From NCBI GenBank assembly GCA_945861385.1, contig CAMAUI010000025.1:1-45332 (forward strand): DNA of 45,332 nt, read 5' to 3'. This document shows, piece after piece, positions 17,142 to 24,491 of the stretch. Each line of letters starts with the position of its first letter. The stretch's first letter is position 1. Both the position numbers and the translations under genes were made by a program. The notes under the pieces are model-generated. The model saw only the letters and a list, made by a program, of their open reading frames with translations. It searched no databases and was not told the origin of the DNA. This DNA is from Prosthecobacter debontii. Lineage in GTDB: Bacteria > Verrucomicrobiota > Verrucomicrobiia > Chthoniobacterales > Chthoniobacteraceae.

Positions 17142-18076
17142 ACCATCGCACCTCCAGCATCAGCACAGAATGGTGGGACTACACCTGCCTGCCGTCTGAC
17201 ATCGTCGCCGAGGTCGCGCGCCTTACACCGCGTGACCTCGGGAAACTTTCGCGCCCGGGGTTCCGGGTTGTCTTTTACGACACGCTTGAGGATTTCTACC
17301 TCGCCGAGGCGCTTGAATACGTGACTGCATGGAGGCAGAGCACCGATGACAATCCAGTGGGGATCTGCGGGCCGATCGGGCCGACCGAACAGCTCCCGCT
17401 GGTGGCGAGGCTCGTGACGGAGCTTGGGCTGGATGTGCGCAGCGCGCATTTCTGGGGGATGGACGAGTGGTTCGACGCGGAGACCGGCCGCGAGGTCCCG
17501 GTCACGCACCCGCTTTCGTTCGAGAAGGCGGATCGGGAGATGTGCTTCAACCGGATCCTGGCGAGGCAACGCATGCCGGATGCCCACCTGCATTTCCCGA
17601 AGGCCGACACTGCGGCCTACTCGAAGTCCTACGATGCGGGCGTTCGCTGCGCGGTGATGCAGGGCGGGCAGGGGGATGTGAAGCACTGGGCGTTCAACGA
17701 CCCGCTGCCGCGCAGAGGCAAATACAAATCCGCGCCGCCATCGCCGGAGGATTACCGGAAGCTGTCAACGCGCGTGGTGGATCTGCATCCGCTCACGATC
17801 GCGCAGAATGCACGCACGAGCGGCGGTGGGAACATTGCGATGGTGCCGGTGAAGGCGATCACCGTCGGGCCGGTGGAGACGTGGAAGGCGGAGAAAGTGT
17901 CCATCTGGCAGGCGGGAATGCACGACAACCCGTTCGGGCAGCGGCTCACGGCATTCCTCATTTCAAAGCGCCTGCCCACGAGCTGCGTGCCGATGTCGCT
18001 GCTGGCCGATCACCCGGATGTGCAGTTCAACTATTACCGGGGCGGCCTCGGGACTTGCGCTGTGGAAATGCACTGA
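17138..18076 (+). CDS. NagB-like glucosamine-6-phosphate deaminase/isomerase family protein
   Basis: A 312-aa protein with the glucosamine-6-phosphate deaminase/isomerase fold. Recognisable blocks are [18 protein letters not shown] (the sugar-phosphate loop), [12 protein letters not shown] (the catalytic-loop aspartate region), [16 protein letters not shown] (counterpart of GIGxDGHIAFNEP, but with QGD and KHW changes) and [15 protein letters not shown]. Divergence at these points means the substrate need not be glucosamine-6-phosphate. Start overlaps the PIG-L stop. It ends the three-gene protease-deacetylase-isomerase operon and faces a convergent gene 21 nt away. Confidence 0.85.
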   Translation: MNHRTSSISTEWWDYTCLPSDIVAEVARLTPRDLGKLSRPGFRVVFYDTLEDFYLAEALEYVTAWRQSTDDNPVGICGPIGPTEQLPLVARLVTELGLDVRSAHFWGMDEWFDAETGREVPVTHPLSFEKADREMCFNRILARQRMPDAHLHFPKADTAAYSKSYDAGVRCAVMQGGQGDVKHWAFNDPLPRRGKYKSAPPSPEDYRKLSTRVVDLHPLTIAQNARTSGGGNIAMVPVKAITVGPVETWKAEKVSIWQAGMHDNPFGQRLTAFLISKRLPTSCVPMSLLADHPDVQFNYYRGGLGTCAVEMH

Positions 18077-18097
18077 CCCGGCGTGGGCCGCCGCGCT

Positions 18098-18811
18098 TCA
18101 CTTGCTGCGGCCGACCACCGCTTCATCGCGGTAGAGGTCGCGGTTGCTGCCCTCGAACTCCGCCTTCAACTGGACCCGGAACGACGAGAGATCAATCAAC
18201 TCCCATTTCGTGAAAACGATTCCGCCCGCTGCCTTCTCGTTTTCAAATCCGACGATCAGGTGATGCGCGTCGTCGTTCACCTTGTTCGTCTCGCGCCGCG
18301 GGGTGAAATAAAACGTCCGCAGGCTGCTCGCGCGCGAGCCGCGGGCGTAGAGCTTCGGATCGAGGTAGATGATGCGGCCGGTTTTTTTGTCCACGAGCCG
18401 GAGGTCTGGGTAGCCGCTGCGCTGCTTGTTTCCCGCGGCGGTCTTTGGGAAATCGCAGGCGAATCCGGCGGTGGCGTTCAGCCGTCTTTGCATCGCGGAT
18501 TCAAAGTGCGCGCTCATTTCGTTCACGCGCGTCTCGCGCCGGGCAGGGCTTCCCGGTGCGTTCAACTCGGCGAGCACCGCATCGAGGGCGGTGGAGATCG
18601 CGGCGAGGATGCGCTGCGCCTCCCCGTCGGTTTTCTTCACCGGGATCACCTGCTTGCCGCTCGTGGCCGCCACGACCTCGGCGAACGGGATGTTCTTCAG
18701 CGAATCACTCTCATCGAGCAGCCAGGGGATCAGCCGGCTGGCGGCGCTCTTTTTCTCCTCCGCGCACGCGAGGCTCGCGAATGTGAGGAGCAGTGTGAAA
18801 ATGCGGTGCAT
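18098..18811 (-). CDS. secreted protein with a PD-(D/E)XK-like motif, function unknown
   Basis: A 237-aa protein with a signal peptide (MHRIFTLLLTFASLACAEE); the cysteine at 16 might instead be a lipid anchor. The centre shows RSGYPDLRLVDKKTGRIIYL followed by DPK: P135-D136, then D151-x-K153 after a beta-hairpin, the layout of PD-(D/E)XK nucleases, with E103 as a possible helix acid. The C-terminal half is beta-rich (FYFTPRRE, HHLIVGFENE, FTKWELIDLS). An exported enzyme of this fold would be unusual. No family is recognised with confidence. It follows deoA by 11 nt and may be co-transcribed with it. Confidence 0.7.
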   Translation of the reverse strand: MHRIFTLLLTFASLACAEEKKSAASRLIPWLLDESDSLKNIPFAEVVAATSGKQVIPVKKTDGEAQRILAAISTALDAVLAELNAPGSPARRETRVNEMSAHFESAMQRRLNATAGFACDFPKTAAGNKQRSGYPDLRLVDKKTGRIIYLDPKLYARGSRASSLRTFYFTPRRETNKVNDDAHHLIVGFENEKAAGGIVFTKWELIDLSSFRVQLKAEFEGSNRDLYRDEAVVGRSK

Positions 18812-18822
18812 GGTGGCTGGTG

Positions 18823-20055
18823 TCAGGCGATCTCGATGGCACGGTGGAGAAAAGCGAGGGCCGCGGCGAGTGTCACCTCGTCGCGGGCGTGGATCGTGAG
18901 GAGCGTTTCGCCCGCGGCGACGTGCCTGCCCGTCTTGGCGATGTCTGCGCAGCCTGCGGCGAAATCCACGGCGTCGCTCGTCTTCGCGCGGCCGGCCCCG
19001 AGCGCGACACATGCGCGACCGACCAGTTCCGCATCCATCCGCGTCAGCGTGCCGCTGCGTTCAGCGCGGATCTGCCGGATGACCGGCGCACGGTGGATTT
19101 CCAGAATGCGCTCCGTGTCGGCGGCGCGACCGCCCTGTGCCTCCACGAGTTGCGTCCACTTGCGCCACGCCGTGCCGTCCGCGAGCCACTTGGCGAGCTG
19201 CGCGCGCGGGGTGGGCGAGACCTTCTCCGCGAGATCCAGCGTCAGCGCGACGAGGTCTTCGGGCCCGCGGCCCTGCAGCGTCTCCACCGACTCCCACACC
19301 TCCAGCGCATTGCCCGCCGTGTGGCCGAGCGGCTCGTCCATCGGATTCAGCATCGCAATCGTCTCCACGCCGCACTCCGCGCCGACCGCGCACATCGCAT
19401 CGGCGAGCGCCTGTGCATCGGCGCGTGTTTTCATGAAGGCGCCGCTGCCGAATTTCACATCGAGCACCAGCCGGTCGAGCGATTCCGCGAGTTTCTTCGA
19501 CATGATGCTGGCCACGATGAGAGGGATGCTCGGCACCGTCGCTGTCACATCGCGCAGCGCGTAGAGCTTCTTGTCCGCCGGGCAAAGATCCGTCGTCTGC
19601 CCCATCATCACCACGCCGATGCGCGCGAGCTGCGCCAGCGCCTCCCCCTCCGCCAGCGCGGTGCGAAAGCCCGGGATGCTCTCCAGCTTGTCCAGCGTAC
19701 CGCCGGTGATGCCGAGCCCGCGCCCGCTAATCATCGGCACCCACACTCCCGTGCAGGCGAGGAGCGGTGCAAGGATGAGCGAGACCTTGTCCCCGATGCC
19801 GCCGGTGCTGTGCTTGTCCACTTTCAGCGGCGAACCGGCGGGCCATCGGCACACGCGCCCGCTGTCGCGCATCGCGCGGGTAAGTGCGCCCGTCTCGGTC
19901 GCGGTCATGCCACTGAAAAAAACCGCCATTGCCCAGGCTGCCGCCTGGTAATCGGGAATCTCCCCGCGCGCATAGCCGGCGATGAACTCCGTGATTTCCA
20001 CCGGCGCAAGTTCATGGCCGTCACGCTTGCGTTCGATGAACGATGGGATGTGCAT
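18823..20055 (-). CDS. deoA: thymidine/pyrimidine-nucleoside phosphorylase
   Basis: A 410-aa enzyme that splits thymidine (and perhaps uridine) with phosphate into base and (deoxy)ribose-1-phosphate. The family signature SGRGLGITGGTLDKLESIPG is intact. The phosphate-binding KVDKHSTGGIGDKVSL and the metal/substrate segment LDVKFGSGAFMKT are also present. Length is near the usual 430-440. DeoB, which converts the deoxyribose-1-phosphate product, is encoded 2.7 kb away on the same strand; the accessory island lies between them. This suggests an ancestral deo cluster split by insertion (inference). Confidence 0.94.
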   Translation of the reverse strand: MHIPSFIERKRDGHELAPVEITEFIAGYARGEIPDYQAAAWAMAVFFSGMTATETGALTRAMRDSGRVCRWPAGSPLKVDKHSTGGIGDKVSLILAPLLACTGVWVPMISGRGLGITGGTLDKLESIPGFRTALAEGEALAQLARIGVVMMGQTTDLCPADKKLYALRDVTATVPSIPLIVASIMSKKLAESLDRLVLDVKFGSGAFMKTRADAQALADAMCAVGAECGVETIAMLNPMDEPLGHTAGNALEVWESVETLQGRGPEDLVALTLDLAEKVSPTPRAQLAKWLADGTAWRKWTQLVEAQGGRAADTERILEIHRAPVIRQIRAERSGTLTRMDAELVGRACVALGAGRAKTSDAVDFAAGCADIAKTGRHVAAGETLLTIHARDEVTLAAALAFLHRAIEIA

Positions 20056-20133
20056 CGCGGAAGAATGAGGGATGAAGGATGAGGGATGAAAGGCCGCAGT
20101 TGCGCGGCAGAGCCCGCGCCCCCGCGCGCTGCG

Positions 20134-20379
20134 TCACTCCACCTGCACGCGGTAAAACGCCGCCGCCACGCTCGCCGCGCCGACGATGGTCAGCCTGCTC
20201 ACCGCCCCGCCGCCGCGCGTATCGAGCACGAAAGTCCCCGACCTCGCAAAGCTGCTCAGTCCGTCATTCGCCCGCGTGTCGAAGGCAAACACCGGCGACT
20301 CGCCAAACGTCGCCAGCGCATCCGATGCGCACACGAGTAGCGCAAGGAAAAGGACGGCGTTGCAGCAACGACGTTTCAT
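20134..20379 (-). CDS. small secreted protein, possible fragment of a larger one
   Basis: An 81-aa protein with a signal peptide (MKRRCCNAVLFLALLVCASDALA). The mature part, ATFGESPVFAFDTR and SGTFVLDTRGGG, has two short strand repeats ending in FDTR/LDTR; such repeats occur many times in large secreted PVC proteins, and the end, TIVGAASVAAAFYRVQVE, looks like the last strand of such a protein. It may thus be the two ends of a larger gene joined by deletion, or a small functional protein. The frame opens further upstream to 20454, but the signal peptide supports this start. Confidence 0.5.
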   Translation of the reverse strand: MKRRCCNAVLFLALLVCASDALATFGESPVFAFDTRANDGLSSFARSGTFVLDTRGGGAVSRLTIVGAASVAAAFYRVQVE

Positions 20380-20483
20380 CGGTTGTTTCCGCTGCTGTAG
20401 TTCGAGGATCGCTCGTGTCGTTTCACCGGTTCCGTGCAAACGCAAGGTTGCCACACCAAGCCCGCGCAGCTACTTTCCCCGAC

Positions 20484-20756
20484 ATGCACACGCTCACCGT
20501 CGAACTGCCCGACACGCCCGAAATCCTCGAAGGCGACGAAGTCACCATCCGCGCCCGGATGACGGGGCGCCGGCTTGTCGCCGACGCAGTGAACACGCGC
20601 CATCCGGGAGCAGCCGTGGATCGCGACTTCGCGAAACGGCGCGCGGCCTTCGACGCCTTCGTGCGCGAGTGGAGCGGCGCGGGGAAAAAGCCGATGACCG
20701 ACGCGGAAATCCGTGCCGACTACGTCGCCAGGCAACTCGCCAAGCATTGCAAGTAG
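20484..20756 (+). CDS. putative antitoxin of a PIN-type toxin-antitoxin pair
   Basis: A 90-aa protein starting MHTLTVELPDTPEILEGDEV. It is highly charged, with an N-terminal strand and a helical C-terminus (PMTDAEIRADYVARQLAKHCK), as in many VapB-like antitoxins whose C-terminus wraps the toxin. It ends 3 nt before the PIN-domain gene. I do not see a clear AbrB, RHH or HTH motif, so the DNA-binding class is open. The role comes mainly from gene order. It is transcribed divergently from the small secreted protein gene at 20134. Confidence 0.7.
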   Translation: MHTLTVELPDTPEILEGDEVTIRARMTGRRLVADAVNTRHPGAAVDRDFAKRRAAFDAFVREWSGAGKKPMTDAEIRADYVARQLAKHCK

Positions 20757-20759
20757 GCC

Positions 20760-21179
20760 GTGCAGGTTTTCATTGATACGAACATCGTCACCGACGTGTT
20801 CCTGCACCGTGACGGATGGGAGGCGTCGCAGGCGGCCATCGAGTGGTGCCTGCCGCCGGGCAGATGCGCGTGGCTGAGCTGGCCCACCGTCGCCACGCTC
20901 GCCTACCTGCTCGAATCGCGCGGCTACGGCCCGCGCGACATCGAGGCCAAAATGGAAGTCGTTCTCGGCTGGTGTTCGATTGTCGGCGCGCCGGAAGCAA
21001 CGCTCCGCACGGCGATTGATTTTCACTTCGACGACTTCGAGGACGCCATGCAGGCCGCCTTCGCCGAATCGTGCGGCGCGGAGGCGATCGTCACCCGCAA
21101 TGTCACCGACTTCGCCAGCTCGCCCGTGCCCGCGATGACGCCGGAGGATTTCCTCGCCCGGTTTGCGCGGGAGCTTTAA
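20760..21179 (+). CDS. PIN-domain toxin (VapC-like ribonuclease)
   Basis: A 139-aa PIN-domain protein, starting with GTG at 20760. PIN toxins are Mg-dependent RNases that cut tRNA or rRNA. The first acidic residue is in FIDTNIVTDVF (D6); later ones are in DDFEDAMQAAFAESCGAEAIVTRNVTDF (D95 and D117 are the best candidates). The order strand-D-TN, central helix pair, FEDA, TRN.xDF is typical. It is paired with the upstream antitoxin (3-nt gap). It ends 24 nt before the convergent RAYT gene, inside the accessory island that separates deoA from deoB. Confidence 0.85.
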   Translation: MQVFIDTNIVTDVFLHRDGWEASQAAIEWCLPPGRCAWLSWPTVATLAYLLESRGYGPRDIEAKMEVVLGWCSIVGAPEATLRTAIDFHFDDFEDAMQAAFAESCGAEAIVTRNVTDFASSPVPAMTPEDFLARFAREL

Positions 21180-21202
21180 GCGGCCGGGATTGTCGCGCGT
21201 CT

Positions 21203-22315
21203 TCAAGCTGCCCTTCCTTCGCGCGAAGTCGCGGAGTGTGACACAGCGCGTCCCGGCTGTGCCTCACCGCGGCCAGCAGGAGGCGCTACCGAATCGCTGC
21301 CCGACTGCGATTCGCGCGGCTGATCGTGCGCGCCACCGTCCGCGCAGCCGGGACGGGCTGTGCCACACTCAGCAGCACAGGCCGGAGGCACTGTGTCACT
21401 TTCCCAATGCGTCCACTCGCCTTCGCGCAGCCCGGCTTTCGCTGGGTTCTCCCGGATGTAATTCCGAAAATGCTCCCACTGCGCCTCGCTGCGCACCGTG
21501 TGGTCAAAATTCTCATCCATCCACACGGGCGCCTTCAATCCGTGATGCTTCACGAGCTGATGTGCCGAGTAGGATTTCCACGAGTGCAGGATGGCCGGCA
21601 AAGAATGTGACACAGCCCGTCCCGGCTGTGGCTTGGTGCGGCTAGCAGGATAAGCGTGCGAATCGGAGTCTGCTGCGATTCCGGGAGATCTTTCCTGCGC
21701 GCCACCGTCGGCACAGGCCAGAGGCACTGTGTCACTTTCTGCACAGGCGGGGCGCGCTGTGTCACCTTCTCGCGGCACCACGAGCGCGTGGACGTGATTC
21801 GGCATCACCACGAACGCATCCATCTCATACCGCTCGCCGTCGAAATACCGCAGCGCATTTGCGACGACTTCGCGGAGGGCCGGGTCGCGCAGCGCGCACG
21901 AGCCGTGGCCGGCATCGAGCCACTTTTCTTTCCGCCCCTGAAACTTGCGCCAGTACTCGCGCGCCGTCTCGGGCGTCCACGGGCGGGGATTCAGCGCCAG
22001 CCAGCGGTCGCGCTCCTCGCGCCATTGCTTGAGCAGCGATTGCGGCAGCGAATCCGCCAGCCGGAAGGTGACGAAATACATGCACCCCGCCTGCCGCCAG
22101 TGCGGGAGATTGCGGCGGGTTTTTTCGATGGTGGCGGACTTATCGAGCGGGCGGAAGGAAAGTGACACAGCCCGTCCCGGCTGTGCCTTGGCTCCATCGG
22201 CACGAGGCGTTTTCAAATTATGAGCCAACTCCGAATCGGGACGCGCTGCGTGCGGGCCACCGTCAGCACAGGCCGGAGGCACTGTGTCACTTTCTTGCTC
22301 GCTTGGTTTGCTCAC
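21203..22315 (-). CDS. REP-associated tyrosine transposase (RAYT) with three in-frame palindromic inserts
   Basis: A 370-aa frame; family members usually have about 200-230 residues. The core is a Y1 transposase: RRNLPHWRQAGCMYFVTFRL, the HUH motif in VMPNHVHALVV, LPAILHSWKSYSAHQL, PVWMDENFDHTVRSEAQWEHF and the tyrosine in NYIRENPAKAGL (codon at 21458-21460). The extra length comes from three palindromic inserts (22162-22290, 21607-21735 with a 30-nt addition, 21238-21399), each a multiple of three and read in one frame, giving related peptides SDTVPPACADGG...QPGRAVS. They lie at the N-terminus, in a loop after HUH and after the last conserved block, so catalysis may survive. The start is GTG at 22315, so the N-terminal insert would be translated; an internal start would avoid it. 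RAYTs are believed to move REP/REPIN sequences. Confidence 0.88.
   Translation of the reverse strand: MSKPSEQESDTVPPACADGGPHAARPDSELAHNLKTPRADGAKAQPGRAVSLSFRPLDKSATIEKTRRNLPHWRQAGCMYFVTFRLADSLPQSLLKQWREERDRWLALNPRPWTPETAREYWRKFQGRKEKWLDAGHGSCALRDPALREVVANALRYFDGERYEMDAFVVMPNHVHALVVPREGDTARPACAESDTVPLACADGGAQERSPGIAADSDSHAYPASRTKPQPGRAVSHSLPAILHSWKSYSAHQLVKHHGLKAPVWMDENFDHTVRSEAQWEHFRNYIRENPAKAGLREGEWTHWESDTVPPACAAECGTARPGCADGGAHDQPRESQSGSDSVAPPAGRGEAQPGRAVSHSATSREGRAA
21238..21399 (-). repeat. RAYT insert A (C-terminal copy, 162 bp)
   Basis: Bounded by GTGACACAG (21238-21246) and CTGTGTCAC (21391-21399), with further inverted matches inward (GTCCCGGCTGTG near the left end, CACAGGCCGGAGGCA near the right). 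The interior shares CGCCACCGTC and CGAATCG with the other copies. It also contains a nested inverted end-like segment, CAGCCGGGACGGGCTGTG (21345-21362), which accounts for its extra 33 bp. The length is 54 codons and no stop is read in the RAYT frame. Confidence 0.85.
21607..21735 (-). repeat. RAYT insert B (loop copy, 129 bp) plus solo end
   Basis: Bounded by GTGACACAG (21607-21615) and CTGTGTCAC (21727-21735). Left inner arm CCCGTCCCGGCTGTG, right inner arm GGCACAGGCCAGAGGCA. Exactly 43 codons. It is followed directly by a second right-hand end, GCACAGGCGGGGCGCGCTGT and GTCAC (21741-21765), which adds 30 nt (10 codons) and also keeps the frame. It lies between the HUH block and the LHSWKS helix. 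Confidence 0.87.
22162..22290 (-). repeat. RAYT insert C (N-terminal copy, 129 bp)
   Basis: Bounded by GTGACACAG (22162-22170) and CTGTGTCAC (22282-22290), with the same inner arms CCCGTCCCGGCTGTG and CACAGGCCGGAGGCA. Length equals that of insert B (43 codons), while the middle about 60 bp differ, so these are related but diverged copies, not a recent tandem duplication. It lies 25 nt after the GTG start, before the conserved RRNLPHW block. Confidence 0.87.
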
Positions 22316-22351
22316 GGGTTTGCGGTTGCGGTGGTTGGTCTCGGCGCGGAA

Positions 22352-22729
22352 TCAAAGCCCCCTCGCACACCGGAACCCATAGTAGTCGTTCCTGGACGTT
22401 GGCGTGAAGTCGTTGCGGTCGGCGACGCGGAGGCTGGTGGTGGAGTTGATCCATGAGCCGACGTGGCCGCTGAGCGCCGTGGCCGGGATGGTGTAAGTCA
22501 GCCCGCCGTCGCCGGAGATTTCGACGCCGATGGTCTGCAAATCGCCGTCGGAATCGGAGACGTTGTAGGAGATGTCCACGAGCTTCGTCCCCGGCCGCTG
22601 CGAGGCGGTGACATTCGAGACGACCGGCGCGGCGGCGAAAGTGACATCCCGATTCATCGGGATCCCGGCTGTGATGAGCGCGGCGAGCAGGAGCGAAGTG
22701 CGAAGTGGAGAGAGGGTGTGTGTCTTCAT
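22352..22729 (-). pseudogene. internally deleted FGE/sulfatase-modifying-factor protein
   Basis: A 125-aa frame that joins the two ends of a much larger secreted protein. Residues 1-90 are a signal peptide and the Ig-like start seen in secreted PVC FGE proteins (VSNVTASQRPGTKLVDISYN, DGDLQTIGVEISGDGG). At ALSGHV the sequence passes directly to GSWINSTTSLRVADRND and YYGFRCARGL, the typical last strand of an FGE/SUMF1 domain (GSW...R.A.R......GFRC.R). The 200 or more residues expected between are missing, although the frame is kept. Probably inactive, as metal and active-site residues of the domain core are lost. It lies between the RAYT gene and deoB. Confidence 0.75.
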
Positions 22730-22759
22730 AGGAAGAAGCAGACGGGCGGTGAAAATGGC

Positions 22760-23914
22760 CTACGCATGCGGGGTTGTAAAGGAGGCCACAAATGACGCGC
22801 CGCACGGCCACGGCGGCAGGTCGAAAAATGCCGCCAGCGTCGCCGCCACATCCGCGAACGTCTCACGCGTGCCGAGGGCGTTTGCTTTGCCGCCGTGCAG
22901 GACGAGCAGCGGGACTTCTTCGCGCGTGTGGTCGGTGCCGGTCCAGGTGGGGTCGTTGCCGTGGTCGGCGGTGAGGATCACGAGATCTTGCGGGGTGATC
23001 GCAGGCAGGAAGGACGCGAGCCAGCGGTCGAATTCGGAGAGGGCATTGGCGTAGCCGGCCACATCGCGCCGGTGGCCGTGCAGCATGTCGAAATCCACGA
23101 GGTTCGCGAACATCAGCCCTGTGTGAGCCGACCACAGGCGCTCGATTGCGGCCATGCCCGCGGCGTTGTTCGTGGTCGGGGTGCTCGTGGTGATGCCGCT
23201 GCCGGCAAAAATGTCGCTGATTTTTCCGATGGCATGGACTGCGCGTCCGGAATCCGTGAGTGCGTTGAGCACGGTGCGGGGCGGGAGCATGGCGTAGTCG
23301 TGCCGCCCGCTGGTTCTGCGGAACGCCCCTGGCGCGCCGGTGAATGGGCGGGCGATGACGCGCCCGATTTTCCACGCGTTGCAATGCTTCCGCGCGGTCT
23401 CGCAGATTGAATACAGGCGGGGCAGCGGGAAGATGTCCTCATGCGCGGCGATTTGAAGGACGCTGTCGGCGCTGGTGTAGAGGATCGGCTTGCGGGTGCG
23501 CAGGTGCTCCCTGCCGAGTTGTTCGATGACGGCGGTGCCGCTGCACGGAAAGTTGCCGATGAATTCCACGCCCGCGTCCCGTTCGATCGCGGCAATCAAT
23601 TCGGCGGGGAACTGCACGAACGTGGGGAAGGGTGTCTGGAGCACGACGCCTGCGATTTCCCAGTGCCCGGTCGTGGTGTCCTTTCCCGCGCCTCGCTCGC
23701 GCATTCTGCCCCAGGAGGCGACTGGGGGCGGTCCAGCGGTTCGCCCGCGGATGGAATCGAGGCCGAGGGATTCGAGCGTCGGGAGGCTGCATCCCTGCGT
23801 TCGCTCGTAAATATGGCCGAGCGTATCCGCGCCGGAATCGCCGTAGAGATGGGCGTCGGGCGCCGCGCCGCAGCCGACCGAATCGAGAACGAGCAGCAGT
23901 GCCCTGGGCGGCAT
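22760..23914 (-). CDS. deoB: phosphopentomutase
   Basis: A 384-aa enzyme of the alkaline-phosphatase superfamily that interconverts (deoxy)ribose-1-phosphate and (deoxy)ribose-5-phosphate, the step after DeoA in nucleoside salvage. Motifs: LLLVLDSVGCGAAPDA (first metal Asp), GADTLGHI with the phosphorylated Thr, GKDTTTGHWEIAG, the two-metal site FANLVDFDMLHGHRRD, and LTADHGNDPTWTGTDHTREEVP. Length is normal (380-400). The mapped start MPPRALLLVLDS is immediately before the first strand. Its partner deoA is on the same strand across the accessory island. Confidence 0.96.
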   Translation of the reverse strand: MPPRALLLVLDSVGCGAAPDAHLYGDSGADTLGHIYERTQGCSLPTLESLGLDSIRGRTAGPPPVASWGRMRERGAGKDTTTGHWEIAGVVLQTPFPTFVQFPAELIAAIERDAGVEFIGNFPCSGTAVIEQLGREHLRTRKPILYTSADSVLQIAAHEDIFPLPRLYSICETARKHCNAWKIGRVIARPFTGAPGAFRRTSGRHDYAMLPPRTVLNALTDSGRAVHAIGKISDIFAGSGITTSTPTTNNAAGMAAIERLWSAHTGLMFANLVDFDMLHGHRRDVAGYANALSEFDRWLASFLPAITPQDLVILTADHGNDPTWTGTDHTREEVPLLVLHGGKANALGTRETFADVAATLAAFFDLPPWPCGASFVASFTTPHA

Positions 23915-23924
23915 GGGCGGAGGC

Positions 23925-24488
23925 TTACGACGGCGAAGGTGCGCCCTCGGTGAATTGTGGCGCCGGCGTGGTGCCAGGCTGCAACGCGGTTGCCGATGTG
24001 CCGCCGAGAAGATGGGAGACCTGTGCCTGCACTTCCGCCACTTGGGCGAGCTTCAGTTGCGGATCGGGAACGATGAACACCTCGCCGGTTTTCGCGTGTT
24101 CGTAGATGCGGGTGATGGAGCCGGCGTCGCGTTTCACCTCGACCTCCTTGAGGATGCGCTTTCGTTCGAGCATGACGGCAAGGATGAAGCGGGCGCTGGT
24201 GTGTCCGGTGTCTGTTTCGTCCATGTATTTGCGCAGCAGATCCTCGGCGGTCTGCTTGTTCACGGCCTCGGTTTCCGGCGGCGGGGGTGGGACGTATTTT
24301 GCGCGCCAGTATGAGAAGGGCTCGCGGCTGTCATTGCGTGCCTTGAAGGCATCCTCGCACAGATCCTCGCGGCGGAAGCCTTCCTTCTCGTGGAATAGCA
24401 GCGTGTAAAAGGATTCGCCTTCGGTGAAAGGCCGGCCTGTCGCGGCGCATTGGTGGGAGCGGGTTTGGATCGTCCAGTCGGTGGTCAT
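23925..24488 (-). CDS. conserved-looking cytosolic protein, function unknown
   Basis: A 187-aa protein without signal or membrane segments. The start, MTTDWTIQTRSHQCAATGRP, and FTEGESFYTLLFHEKEGFRREDLCEDAF suggest a small compact domain with a paired cysteine or metal site (C14, C44). A proline run (YVPPPPPE) separates it from a helical middle (AEDLLRKYMDE, ARFILAVMLERKRILKEVEV) and a Pro/Thr-rich tail. I do not recognise a named family. It lies 3 nt after the LptF/G-type gene and 10 nt before deoB, so it belongs to a run lptF/G - this gene - deoB on the minus strand. Confidence 0.75.
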   Translation of the reverse strand: MTTDWTIQTRSHQCAATGRPFTEGESFYTLLFHEKEGFRREDLCEDAFKARNDSREPFSYWRAKYVPPPPPETEAVNKQTAEDLLRKYMDETDTGHTSARFILAVMLERKRILKEVEVKRDAGSITRIYEHAKTGEVFIVPDPQLKLAQVAEVQAQVSHLLGGTSATALQPGTTPAPQFTEGAPSPS

Positions 24489-24491
24489 TGG

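Noticed and set aside
20079-20756. A longer antitoxin starting at 20079
   Set aside because: The upstream part is Arg/Pro-rich, lies antisense to the small secreted protein gene, and homology-like character begins at MHTLTVELP.
21238-22290. CRISPR array or tandem repeat
   Set aside because: The repeats are three spaced palindromic elements with diverged centres embedded in a protein frame; there are no regular 25-40 nt repeat-spacer units and no cas genes.
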